Source: Sandaracinus amylolyticus
GTDB taxonomy: Bacteria; Myxococcota_A; Polyangia; Polyangiales; Sandaracinaceae
Length of the DNA stretch: 64,000 nucleotides
Direction of reading: 5' to 3'
Assembly (NCBI RefSeq): GCF_000737325.1
Contig: NZ_CP011125.1
Coordinates: 3,410,001-3,474,000, forward strand
Below the pieces are notes generated by a model that searched no databases, was not told the DNA's origin, and saw only the letters and a list, made by a program, of their open reading frames with translations. This document shows positions 40,454 to 47,971 of this stretch, one piece after another. Position numbers and translations under genes: made by a program. How positions within the stretch are numbered: position 1 is the stretch's first letter; each line of letters opens with the position of its first letter.

Positions 40454-41698
40454 GTGGCGGAGCCCAACGATCTCGTGATCGTCGAGGCCGATGGCTCGGT
40501 GCGCGTCCCCGGGCGCGGTGCGGATCGGCGGTTGCGTGACCGCGCCGGACGTTATCGGCTGGTGGTCGACGCGACGGGGCTGATCGTCCTTCGCGCCGAG
40601 AAGAGCGACGGTGCAGCGCAGCCGCGCGTGCTGATGGCGGGCGAGATCGTGTCGCGCACGTCGATCCTCGAGCTCGTGAACATCATCGCGAGCGCGAGCT
40701 GGCGCGGCGACATGCACATCTTCGGTCCCGACGCGCACCGCGTGCTCTCGATCGATCAGGCCGCGCTCAAGAGCGCGACGAGCACGCACCCCGACGATCG
40801 CCTCGGGCAGGTGCTCTATCGCAACGGGATCCTGAGCAAGCAGCAGCTCGACGAGATCCTCGCGGAGGTCGATCCCGAGCGTCGCTTCGGGCAGATCGTC
40901 GTCGACAAGGGCTCGATCTCGCAGGAGCAGCTCTTCGAGCAGCTGCAGAAGCAGGTCGAGCAGATCTTCTTCGCGTCGCTCCTGATCCGCGAAGGGCACT
41001 ACGTGTTCGTGCAGCCCGACGAGGGCGCGGAGGCGCCGGTGCACCCGGTGCACCTTCCGGTGCAGGCGCTGCTCATGGAGGGCGTGCAGCGCATCGACGA
41101 GATGGCGCTCTTCCGCGAGCGCATCCCGCACGACGAGCTCGTGCCCGAGGTGCAGCCGCGCGTGAGCGTGCACTCGCTCGAGGAGACCGCGCAGACCGTG
41201 CTCGCATGGGCCGACGGGAACCGCACGATCGAGGACATCGCGCGCGAGACCGGGCTCGGGCAGTTCATGACGGTGAAGGCCCTCTACGGGCTCCTGCAGC
41301 AGAACCTCGTCGTGCTGCGGCCGAAGAAGTCGGTCGACTCCACCGCGGTGCGCAAGGTCGTGTCGCAGTTCAACGACGTGCTCCGCGACATCTTCATGGC
41401 GGTCGCGACGTACGGCGGGGTGGATCAGACGCGCAGCACGCTCGAGGCGTGGATCGTCGGCAGCGGCTACGGGCCGATCTTCGGCGAGCACGTCGAGGAG
41501 GACGGCAGCATCGATCCGGCCGTGGTCGCGCGCGCGCTCGCCGACATCAAGGTGGACAACCCGATGGAGGGGCTCCACCAGGCGCTGCACGAGCTCGCCG
41601 CGTTCGCGCTCTTCGCGGCGACCACCTCGCTGCCGCGCGATCAGGAGCTGATGCTCTCGCGCGACGTCACGACGCGGCTCAAGCGCATCCGGATGTGA
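40454..41698 (+). CDS. DUF4388 (PATAN-type) signalling protein
   Basis: The 414-residue protein contains a DUF4388-like N-terminal part: LMAGEIVSRTSILELVNIIASASWRGDMHIFG (about 65-95). Helical segments of the GspE-N type follow, DDRLGQVLYRNGILSKQQLDEILAE and RRFGQIVVDKGSISQEQLFEQLQKQVEQIFFASLLIREGHYVF, typical of the family's C-terminal repeats. Next is a winged-helix-like piece (AWADGNRTIEDIARETGLGQFMTVKALYGLLQQNLVVL, about 245-285). DUF4388 proteins are common in delta-proteobacterial signalling, often with receivers. The GTG at 40454 is the likely start; a GTG at 40433 is possible. Confidence 0.72.
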   Translation: MAEPNDLVIVEADGSVRVPGRGADRRLRDRAGRYRLVVDATGLIVLRAEKSDGAAQPRVLMAGEIVSRTSILELVNIIASASWRGDMHIFGPDAHRVLSIDQAALKSATSTHPDDRLGQVLYRNGILSKQQLDEILAEVDPERRFGQIVVDKGSISQEQLFEQLQKQVEQIFFASLLIREGHYVFVQPDEGAEAPVHPVHLPVQALLMEGVQRIDEMALFRERIPHDELVPEVQPRVSVHSLEETAQTVLAWADGNRTIEDIARETGLGQFMTVKALYGLLQQNLVVLRPKKSVDSTAVRKVVSQFNDVLRDIFMAVATYGGVDQTRSTLEAWIVGSGYGPIFGEHVEEDGSIDPAVVARALADIKVDNPMEGLHQALHELAAFALFAATTSLPRDQELMLSRDVTTRLKRIRM

Positions 41699-41705
41699 CC
41701 CGGAG

Positions 41706-41724
41706 CGTATACCGGGGGTATACG
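41706..41724. promoter_or_regulatory. Perfect inverted repeat CGTATACC-GGG-GGTATACG
   Basis: Two 8-bp arms are separated by three bases, lying 7 bp after the DUF4388 stop and about 75 bp before the next start codon. The AT-rich arms stand out in this GC-rich DNA. It looks like an operator for a dimeric repressor; a terminator role is less likely because no T-run follows. Confidence 0.4.
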
Positions 41725-41772
41725 AAATCACGGCCCGACAGCTAGCGGCGTGAGCCGTCGGGAATGCACGCT

Positions 41773-41796
41773 GAGGACCTCGAAGGAGACGTCCTC
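41773..41796 (+). promoter_or_regulatory. Ribosome binding site in a hairpin loop
   Basis: GAGGAC (41773-41778) and GTCCTC (41791-41796) can pair around a loop that contains the Shine-Dalgarno sequence AAGGAG (41783-41788). The ATG is at 41799, just past the stem. Confidence 0.35.
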
Positions 41797-41798
41797 GC

Positions 41799-42371
41799 AT
41801 GCGTCACGCGATCTCGATCTCGGTGCTCGCCTCGGTGTTGCTCGCGCTCTCGGGCTGTGGTGGTGACGAAGGCGCGGGCGGCGACACCGACGCCGGCGGA
41901 GGCGCCGACGCGGGCGCGCAGGACTCCGGCGCGACCGAGGAGAACACGGACGCGGGCAGCGACGCCGGCCCGCCGCCGGTCGACGCGGGCCCCGCGGCCG
42001 ACGTCGAGTGGCAGATCGAGCCGGAGCCGCTGACCATCGATCGCGACATCAGCTTGAGCTACGGCTACTCGTACACGCTCGCGGTCACGGGGGACCCGTT
42101 CGTATACTCGGTGCGGCTCTATCGCTGCATGAACATCGCCACGCGCGAGCCGGTCTGCTGGGACGAGGAGATGCCGAACCTCCCCGACACGTACGGCGTG
42201 CGCTGGGGCATCGACCCGACGCAGTACGGGATCGGCGAGAACAGCTACACGTTCCGCGTCGTGGTCCGGCGCGGCGAAGAGATCGTCGACGAGGACTCGA
42301 TCGAGCTCACCGCGACGGTCACCGCGTGCTCGACGTGCGTCGGCTCGGGCAACGAGCCCGAAGAGGAGTGA
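41799..42371 (+). CDS. Lipoprotein with Asp/Ala/Gly linker, unknown function
   Basis: The 190-residue product has a lipobox (LLALSGC, Cys20), a 45-residue linker of Asp, Ala, Gly and Glu (TDAGGGADAGAQDSG...), and a single beta-sandwich-like domain (about 68-175) with aromatic strands: ISLSYGYSYTLAVTGDPFVYSVRLYRC and NSYTFRVVVRRGEEIVDEDSIELTATV. It ends CSTCVGSGNEPEEE. No family is recognised; an outer-membrane-anchored surface protein is likely. Seven bases separate its stop from that of the convergent gene. Confidence 0.6.
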   Translation: MRHAISISVLASVLLALSGCGGDEGAGGDTDAGGGADAGAQDSGATEENTDAGSDAGPPPVDAGPAADVEWQIEPEPLTIDRDISLSYGYSYTLAVTGDPFVYSVRLYRCMNIATREPVCWDEEMPNLPDTYGVRWGIDPTQYGIGENSYTFRVVVRRGEEIVDEDSIELTATVTACSTCVGSGNEPEEE

Positions 42372-42378
42372 TCGCGCC

Positions 42379-43104
42379 TCACGCGTCGTCGCGCGGCGCG
42401 GCCGCGCGACGGGCGAGCACGAGGTCGAGCACGGCGTCGAACCCGTCGACGACACGGATGCACGCGATGGCGCGACCCGCGCGCGCCGCGAGCTCCGCGA
42501 CGCGCTCGCCGTAGACGAGATCGCTGCCCCACACGATCGCGGTCACGCTCGAGGGCAGGCGCGAGAGGCGCCAGAAGAGCTCCTCGGGCTCGACCGCGGG
42601 CACGTCGGAGGCGTCGGTGATCACGACGACCGGCGGGCCCGCGAGCGCACGATCGATCGCGGCTGCGCTCGCCGCGGCGCGCGCGTGGATGCGCTCGGGG
42701 CCGAGCGCGGCGGCGAGGCGCATCGCGAGACCGCCGCGGCCCGCGAGCACGAGCACGGGCACCGGCGCGTCGAGCACCGGCAGATCGTGGGTCTCTTCGT
42801 CCACCCACACGTCGGGGATCTCGGAGAGATCGACCGGGATCGTGTGCTCCTCGGTCGGCGCGGACGCGGTCGCGAGCACGTCCTCGACGGCGTGCATGAC
42901 GCGCTTGGTGTGCGCGTCTCCGAGCCGCGCGCGCAGCGCGTCGCGCAGCGAGACCGCGACGAACGACTCGATCTCCTCGATCTCCGAGGGGACGCGGGCG
43001 CCCCACTGCGCGAGCGCGTCGAGGAGCACGTGCGCAGCGTCGCGAGGCGCGAGGGTCGCCTCCAGCGTCTCGCGGATCTTTCCGAGGATCGCGGGCTCGC
43101 TCAC
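42379..43104 (-). CDS. Degenerate receiver-like protein
   Basis: The 241-residue product has a helical N-terminal half (EPAILGKIRETLEATLAPRDAAHVLLDALAQWG..., about 1-85). The C-terminal alpha/beta half (about 108-241) follows receiver topology: VPVLVLAGRGGLAMRLAAAL, PPVVVITDASDVPAVEPEELFWRL, VTAIVWGSDL and IRVVDGFDAVLDLVL. The acidic pocket and acceptor Asp are not in canonical places, so phosphorylation is doubtful. The start is GTG at 43104. It is 53 bp downstream of the YihY/BrkB gene. Confidence 0.55.
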   Translation of the reverse strand: MSEPAILGKIRETLEATLAPRDAAHVLLDALAQWGARVPSEIEEIESFVAVSLRDALRARLGDAHTKRVMHAVEDVLATASAPTEEHTIPVDLSEIPDVWVDEETHDLPVLDAPVPVLVLAGRGGLAMRLAAALGPERIHARAAASAAAIDRALAGPPVVVITDASDVPAVEPEELFWRLSRLPSSVTAIVWGSDLVYGERVAELAARAGRAIACIRVVDGFDAVLDLVLARRAAAPRDDA

Positions 43105-43157
43105 GGAGGGATCTGTCTCACGGGAGGGACGCCGCGGCAACGATACGATCCGACGGG

Positions 43158-44585
43158 TCAGGCGCGCGTGTCGCTCACGTTCGTCTCGGCGAGCTCGGAG
43201 ATCGTGCGATCGGCGCTCGAGGTCGACGCAGCCGCGCGGCGCGCGACGAGCAGCGCGTGGATGGGCGCGTCGCCGTCCTCCCACGGCAGATCGGGCGTGC
43301 CGGGCGCGCGCTCGAGCGCGTCGAGGACCGTCGATGCGCGCAGCGTCGCGGGATCCGGCACGAGCGCGTAGCGACGATCGGTGCGCTCCACGCTCGTGCG
43401 CACGAGGCCGTGCGCGGCGAGCTCGTCGAGCACCCCGCGCAGCGGTCGGATGCCGACGCCGAGCTCGCCCGCGAGCACACGGAGCGCGACGCCTCCGCTG
43501 CGCGCACCGGCGCCGCGCTGGGCGAGGGCGATCACGGCGCGCACCGCGAGCGCTTGTCGCTCCGCGTGATCGCGCAGCGTGCCGCGCGCGAGCTGCCGCA
43601 ACGTCGGCGCGTCCTGGTGCGCGGCGACGACCTGCGCGCCGAGCAGGACGATCACCCACGACACCTGGATCGAGAAGAGCAGGATCGGGAGCGCGCCGAA
43701 CCCGGAGTAGATCGCGTTGTAGCGCGCGAGGCCGACCTGGAAGCGGATGTGCGCGAGCTGGATGCCGTACCAGCCGATCGCGGCGAGCGCGGCGCCGAGC
43801 AGCGCGGAGCCACGTCGCACCGAGGCGTCGGGGAGCTCGAGGTACAGCACGAAGAGCGCGAGCATCACCGCGAGCGGTGGGAGCACGGAGAGCAAGACCT
43901 CGCGCACGAACGGGAACGGGATCACGTGCACCACGACGCGGCTCGCGAGGGTCTGGTGCGAGAGCACCGCGCTCGTCATCGCGTAGGTGAGCCCGATGGG
44001 CGCGGTGATCGCGACGACGATCATCGCGCGCACGCGGCGGAGGAACGGACGCGGCGGGCCGCGGTGCTGGAACACGTGCTCGAACGCTTCTTCGACGCCG
44101 AGCAGCACGCGCACGAGGGCCCACACGAGCACCACGAGACCGGCGATCCCGAGGCCCGCGACGTGCGTCGATCGCACGAGCACGAAGAGCCCGTCGAGCG
44201 TGGAGCGCAGGCCGCGCACGCCCTGGGGGAGCGTGGGATCGTCGGCGTCGCCGAGCGTCTCGCCGAGGAAGGGCTCGAGCGTGTCGTGGATCAGGAGATC
44301 GGTCGCGCCGAGGACGTCGGCGATCGCGAACGCGAGCGCCGCGGCGGGGACGATCGCGAGGATGGTCGCGAACGCGAGCGAGGCGGCGCGGATCTGGAGG
44401 CGCTCGCGGAAGAAGCCGCGCGTCGTGAGCCACACGAGGCGCAGCACGAGGACGAGCGCGCGGCGCGGTGGGGAGAGCGTGGTCTCGTCGACCTCGAAGA
44501 GCGCGCGGCTCAGGTACGCGGCGCCGCGCTCGAGCGGCGCGGGCAGCGGGGCTCCCGTGAGCCATGACCGCCGGTCTTCGGGCAT
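43158..44585 (-). CDS. YihY/BrkB family membrane protein with winged-helix end
   Basis: The 475-residue protein has the YihY core with six membrane helices (about 60-345), recognisable by FFRERLQIRAASLAFATILAIVPAAALAFAI, VWALVRVLLGVEEAFEHVFQHRGPPRPFLRRVRAM, and FGALPILLFSIQVSWVIVLLGAQVVAA. The C-terminal region (about 355-440) is a soluble winged-helix-like domain (GVALRVLAGELGVGIRPLRGVLDELAAHGLVR). The family was once called 'ribonuclease BN' in error; its real function is unknown, perhaps transport. It is divergent from the bolA-grx4 unit. Confidence 0.82.
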   Translation of the reverse strand: MPEDRRSWLTGAPLPAPLERGAAYLSRALFEVDETTLSPPRRALVLVLRLVWLTTRGFFRERLQIRAASLAFATILAIVPAAALAFAIADVLGATDLLIHDTLEPFLGETLGDADDPTLPQGVRGLRSTLDGLFVLVRSTHVAGLGIAGLVVLVWALVRVLLGVEEAFEHVFQHRGPPRPFLRRVRAMIVVAITAPIGLTYAMTSAVLSHQTLASRVVVHVIPFPFVREVLLSVLPPLAVMLALFVLYLELPDASVRRGSALLGAALAAIGWYGIQLAHIRFQVGLARYNAIYSGFGALPILLFSIQVSWVIVLLGAQVVAAHQDAPTLRQLARGTLRDHAERQALAVRAVIALAQRGAGARSGGVALRVLAGELGVGIRPLRGVLDELAAHGLVRTSVERTDRRYALVPDPATLRASTVLDALERAPGTPDLPWEDGDAPIHALLVARRAAASTSSADRTISELAETNVSDTRA

Positions 44586-44680
44586 GCGCGAGCGGGCAGG
44601 GTAACGCGGCGGACAGCCTTGACGGAGGAGAGAACGCGCCGCACGACTGTCCGCCGCCAGCGCGGCGTGGAGGAGAGCGA

Positions 44681-44935
44681 ATGGTCGAGCCCGAGACCCT
44701 CGAGCAGCGGATCCGATCGGCGATGCCCGACGTCGAGCTCGTGCGCATCGAGGACCTCACGGGCACCAAGGACCACTACCAGGCCGTCGTCGTCTCGCCG
44801 TCGTTCGCGGGGATGACGCGCGTCGAGCAGCACCAGTCGGTCTATCGCGCGCTGGGTGAGCTCATGGCGGGCCCGGTGCACGCGCTCGCGCTCCAGACGT
44901 ACACGCCCGAGGCGTGGAAGAAGAAGAACGGCTGA
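44681..44935 (+). CDS. bolA: BolA family protein
   Basis: The 84-residue protein has the BolA fold pattern: TLEQRIRSAMPDVELVRIEDLTG, then KDHYQAVVVSPSFAGMTRVEQHQSVYRALGELM, and ends VHALALQTYTPEAW. The His in the HYQ motif is a likely iron-sulfur ligand shared with a monothiol glutaredoxin. The strong ribosome site GGAGGAG precedes the ATG. The Grx4-type glutaredoxin gene follows 19 bp downstream, a conserved pairing for Fe-S cluster trafficking. Confidence 0.9.
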   Translation: MVEPETLEQRIRSAMPDVELVRIEDLTGTKDHYQAVVVSPSFAGMTRVEQHQSVYRALGELMAGPVHALALQTYTPEAWKKKNG

Positions 44936-44954
44936 AGGCCGAGAGGTGGGTCAG

Positions 44955-45281
44955 ATGGACGATCAGCTCCGCCAGCGCATCGAGGAGATCCTGGGCTCGC
45001 ACAAGATCGTGCTCTTCATGAAGGGCACGAAGAGCTTCCCGCAGTGCGGGTTCTCGGCGACGGTCGTCGAGGTGCTCAAGCGGGTGAACGCCGACTTCCA
45101 CACGGTGAACATCCTGCAGGACGCGGATCTGCGTCAGGGCATGAAGGACTACGCGAGCTGGCCGACGTTCCCGCAGCTCTACGTGGACGGTCGCTTCGTC
45201 GGCGGCTGCGACATCGTCCGCGACATGTACGAGGGCGGCGAGCTGCAGCCGATCGTCGACAAGGCGCTCGGTCGCGCCTGA
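44955..45281 (+). CDS. grxD: Monothiol glutaredoxin, Grx4 type
   Basis: The 108-residue protein carries the CGFS active site (Cys31) in KGTKSFPQCGFSATVVEVL, then YASWPTFPQLYVDGRFVGGCDIVRDMYEGGELQPIV. Lys23 in MKGT and the WPTFPQL cis-Pro region are glutathione contacts. Such proteins bind a [2Fe-2S] cluster with glutathione and deliver it with BolA. It is in one unit with bolA. A hairpin follows 19 bp after its stop. Confidence 0.93.
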   Translation: MDDQLRQRIEEILGSHKIVLFMKGTKSFPQCGFSATVVEVLKRVNADFHTVNILQDADLRQGMKDYASWPTFPQLYVDGRFVGGCDIVRDMYEGGELQPIVDKALGRA

Positions 45282-45299
45282 CGCTGGACGGATGTTCAG

Positions 45300-45323
45300 C
45301 ACGCCCTCAGGATCGAGGGCGTG
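45300..45323 (+). promoter_or_regulatory. Hairpin covering the start codon of the radical SAM gene
   Basis: CACGCCCTC (45300-45308) and GAGGGCGTG (45315-45323) are perfect 9-bp arms. The GTG start codon (45321-45323) is in the right arm and a short AGGA Shine-Dalgarno is in the loop. It can act as a terminator after grxD and as a translation block for the next gene. Confidence 0.5.
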
Positions 45324-46541
45324 GAGACTCGTCGGAAGCTCGCGATCCTCGCCGACGCCGCGAAGTACGACGCGTCGTGTGCGAGCAGCGGCGCGAGCGG
45401 GACGCGCGAAGGGAAGGTCGGGGGCGTCGCGCCGAGCGGCATCTGTCACTCGCGCACGCCCGACGGACGCTGCGTCTCGCTGCTGCGCGTCCTGCTGACG
45501 AACCACTGCATCTGGGACTGTCGCTACTGCGTGAACCGCGCGTCGAGCGACGTGCCGCGCGCGACGTTCGAGATCGACGAGGTGGTCGCGCTGACGCTCG
45601 ACTTCCATCGCCGCAACCTCGTCGAGGGGCTCTTCCTCTCGAGCGGCGTGCTGAAGAGCGCGGACCACACGATGGAGCGCATGGTCGAGGTCGCGCGGAG
45701 GCTGCGCGAGGACCACGGCTTCCGCGGGTACGTGCACCTAAAGGTCGTGCCCGGCGCGTCGGAGGCGCTCCTGCTGCGCGCGGGCGCGTACGCGGATCGC
45801 GTGAGCTGCAACGTCGAGCTGCCGACCGAGGGCGACCTCGCGAAGCTCGCGCCCGAGAAGCGACACGACGTGATCGAGACCGCGATGTCGACGGTGCGCG
45901 ATCACGTCGACGCGGCGAAGGACGACGCGCGCGCGCCCGCGTTCGCGCCGGCCGGACAGAGCACGCAGATGATCGTGGGCGCGACGCCCGCGCCGGATCG
46001 CGCGGTGCTGGTGACGGCGGATCGGCTCTATCGCGAGCAGCGCCTCCGGCGCGTCTACTACACGGCGTACAGCCCGATCCCGCACCCCGACGCGCGCTTG
46101 CCCTCGCGCGCGGCGCCGCGGATGCGCGAGCACCGGCTCTACCAAGCGGACTGGCTGCTGCGCTTCTACGGGTTCGCGCTCGACGAGATCGTGCCTCCGG
46201 AGCAGGCGGATCTCGAGCTCGCGATCGATCCCAAGCTCGCGTGGGCGCTGCGTCATCGGGAGGTGTTCCCGATCGACGTGAACGTCGCGCCGCGCGAGTT
46301 GCTGCTGCGCGTGCCGGGGCTCGGTCGGCGCGTCGTCGATCGGATGATCGGCGCGCGGCGGCATCGCACGTTGCGATGGGAGGATCTCGGCGCGCTGAAG
46401 GTGCCCGCGAGGGCGCGTCCGTTCGTGCGCACGGCGGAGGGCGCGGACGTCGCGTCGCGCTGGCTCGATCGTGTCGATCTGCGCGCGCGGATCGCGAAGG
46501 ACGAGCCCGAGCAGCTCTCGCTCTTCGAGGGGCGCGCGTGA
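45321..46541 (+). CDS. Radical SAM protein, putative DNA modification/repair (UdgX-linked type)
   Basis: The 406-residue protein begins KLAILADAAKYDASC, has HSRTPDGRCVSLLRVLLTNHCIWDCRYCVNR with the radical SAM CxxxCxxC motif, and later GLFLSSGVLKSADHTMERM. The C-terminal part has a helix-hairpin-helix-like region (LLRVPGLGRRVVDRMIGARRHRTLRWEDL, about 325-355) seen in DNA-binding proteins, and ends EQLSLFEGRA. This matches the family always found next to a DUF4130/UdgX gene, as here (GTGA overlap). The reaction is unknown; a role in DNA modification or repair is inferred from the linkage and the HhH. Confidence 0.87.
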   Translation: METRRKLAILADAAKYDASCASSGASGTREGKVGGVAPSGICHSRTPDGRCVSLLRVLLTNHCIWDCRYCVNRASSDVPRATFEIDEVVALTLDFHRRNLVEGLFLSSGVLKSADHTMERMVEVARRLREDHGFRGYVHLKVVPGASEALLLRAGAYADRVSCNVELPTEGDLAKLAPEKRHDVIETAMSTVRDHVDAAKDDARAPAFAPAGQSTQMIVGATPAPDRAVLVTADRLYREQRLRRVYYTAYSPIPHPDARLPSRAAPRMREHRLYQADWLLRFYGFALDEIVPPEQADLELAIDPKLAWALRHREVFPIDVNVAPRELLLRVPGLGRRVVDRMIGARRHRTLRWEDLGALKVPARARPFVRTAEGADVASRWLDRVDLRARIAKDEPEQLSLFEGRA

Positions 46542-47938
46542 GCGTCGAGGTGCGGATCGATCGTCGTCCCGAGGGCGAGCTCGACGTCTGGCGCGATCGC
46601 GCGCGCGCGCTGCTCGTCGAGGGCGTCGCACCGGATGACGTCGTGTGGATCGACGGTGACGCGCCGCGCGATCTGTTCGCGGGCGCGCGCGACGCGCTGC
46701 CGTGTCGTCCCGTGCGTGCGCCGCGCGTGCCGCGCGCGTTCGTGGAGCTCGCCGAGAGGGTCGCGTGTCATCGTGATCCGTCGCGCTGGGATCGGCTCTA
46801 TCGCGTGCTGTTCCGCGTCGCGCAGGGCGAGCGCGCATTGCTGGAGGACGCGCTCGATCACGACGTCGCGGCGCTGCGCGTGATGCGTGATCACGTCGCG
46901 CGCGACGAGCACCATGCGCAGGCGTACGTGCGCTTCCGACCGATCGCGGATGCGAGCACGCGCGTCGAGACGTGGATCGCGTGGCATCGACCCGATCACC
47001 GGGTGCTGCCGCTGGTCGCTCCGTTCTTCGCCGCGCGCTTCTCCGACGTCGCGTGGCGGCTCGAGACGCCCGACGCGTGCGTGTCGTTCGCGCCCGGCGC
47101 GGGGCTCTCGTGGTCGAAGGGCGCGCCGCGCGACGTCGGCATCGCGGAGGACGCCGGCGACGAGACGTGGCGCACGTACTGGCGCGCGACGTTCGATCCC
47201 GCGCGGACGAACCTGTCGGCGATGGCGCGCGAGATGCCGAAGAAGCACTGGGCCACGCTGCCCGAGACGCGCGCGATGCGCGCGACGATCGCCGAGGCGC
47301 CGCGACGGCTCGCCGAGATGGAGGCGCGCGCGGGCGTGTTGCCGCGCCTCGAGGTCGCGCCCGGGGACGTCGATGTGCTGCGTGAGGCGGCGAGGACGTG
47401 CACCGCGTGCCCGCTGCACGGACCGGCGACGCAGGTCGTGTTCGGCGAAGGTCCGCGCGACGCGCGCATCGTGCTGATCGGCGAGCAGCCGGGCGACGAG
47501 GAGGACCGCGCGGGGCGCCCGTTCGTCGGCCCTGCGGGCGCGGTGCTCGACGAGGCGCTGCGCGAGGCCGGTGTCGATCGCGCGAGCGTGTACGTCACCA
47601 ACGCGGTGAAGCACTTCCGGTTCGAGCCGCGCGGGAAGGTGCGGCTGCACCAGACGCCGCGCGCGCGAGACGTCGCGGCGTGCCGGCCGTGGGTCGAGGC
47701 CGAGCTCGCCGCGCTGGAGCCCGAGTGGATCGTGTGCCTCGGGGCGACGGCCGCGAAGGCGCTGCTCGGAGCGACGTTCCGGGTGACGCAGGAGCGCGGC
47801 GTGGTGCGCGCGACCGCGTGGGCGCCGCGCACGTTCGCGACGTGGCATCCCTCGGCGGTGTTGCGCGCCGCGAGCGAGGAGGACGCACGGGCGATGCGCT
47901 CCGAGCTGGTGCGGGATCTCGCGATGATCACGGAGTGA
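46538..47938 (+). CDS. udgX: DUF4130 domain fused to UdgX-type uracil-DNA glycosylase
   Basis: The 466-residue protein has an N-terminal DUF4130 region (about 60-265, including VACHRDPSRWDRLYRVLFRVAQGER and ARDEHHAQAYVRFRP). From about 285 a family 4-like/UdgX domain follows: CTACPLHGPATQVVFGEGPRDARIVLIGEQPGDEEDRAGRPFVGPAGAVLD, with Cys residues for the Fe-S cluster. The UdgX loop is KVRLH with His371, the residue that becomes covalently linked to DNA in UdgX; it reads KRRIH in the best-studied enzyme. ATWHPSAVLR is the last motif. The protein probably captures uracil-containing DNA by a covalent bond. It is coupled to the radical SAM gene. Confidence 0.9.
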   Translation: MSVEVRIDRRPEGELDVWRDRARALLVEGVAPDDVVWIDGDAPRDLFAGARDALPCRPVRAPRVPRAFVELAERVACHRDPSRWDRLYRVLFRVAQGERALLEDALDHDVAALRVMRDHVARDEHHAQAYVRFRPIADASTRVETWIAWHRPDHRVLPLVAPFFAARFSDVAWRLETPDACVSFAPGAGLSWSKGAPRDVGIAEDAGDETWRTYWRATFDPARTNLSAMAREMPKKHWATLPETRAMRATIAEAPRRLAEMEARAGVLPRLEVAPGDVDVLREAARTCTACPLHGPATQVVFGEGPRDARIVLIGEQPGDEEDRAGRPFVGPAGAVLDEALREAGVDRASVYVTNAVKHFRFEPRGKVRLHQTPRARDVAACRPWVEAELAALEPEWIVCLGATAAKALLGATFRVTQERGVVRATAWAPRTFATWHPSAVLRAASEEDARAMRSELVRDLAMITE

Positions 47939-47971
47939 TCGCGAGGACGGCGCGGGTGTACGATCGGCGTC

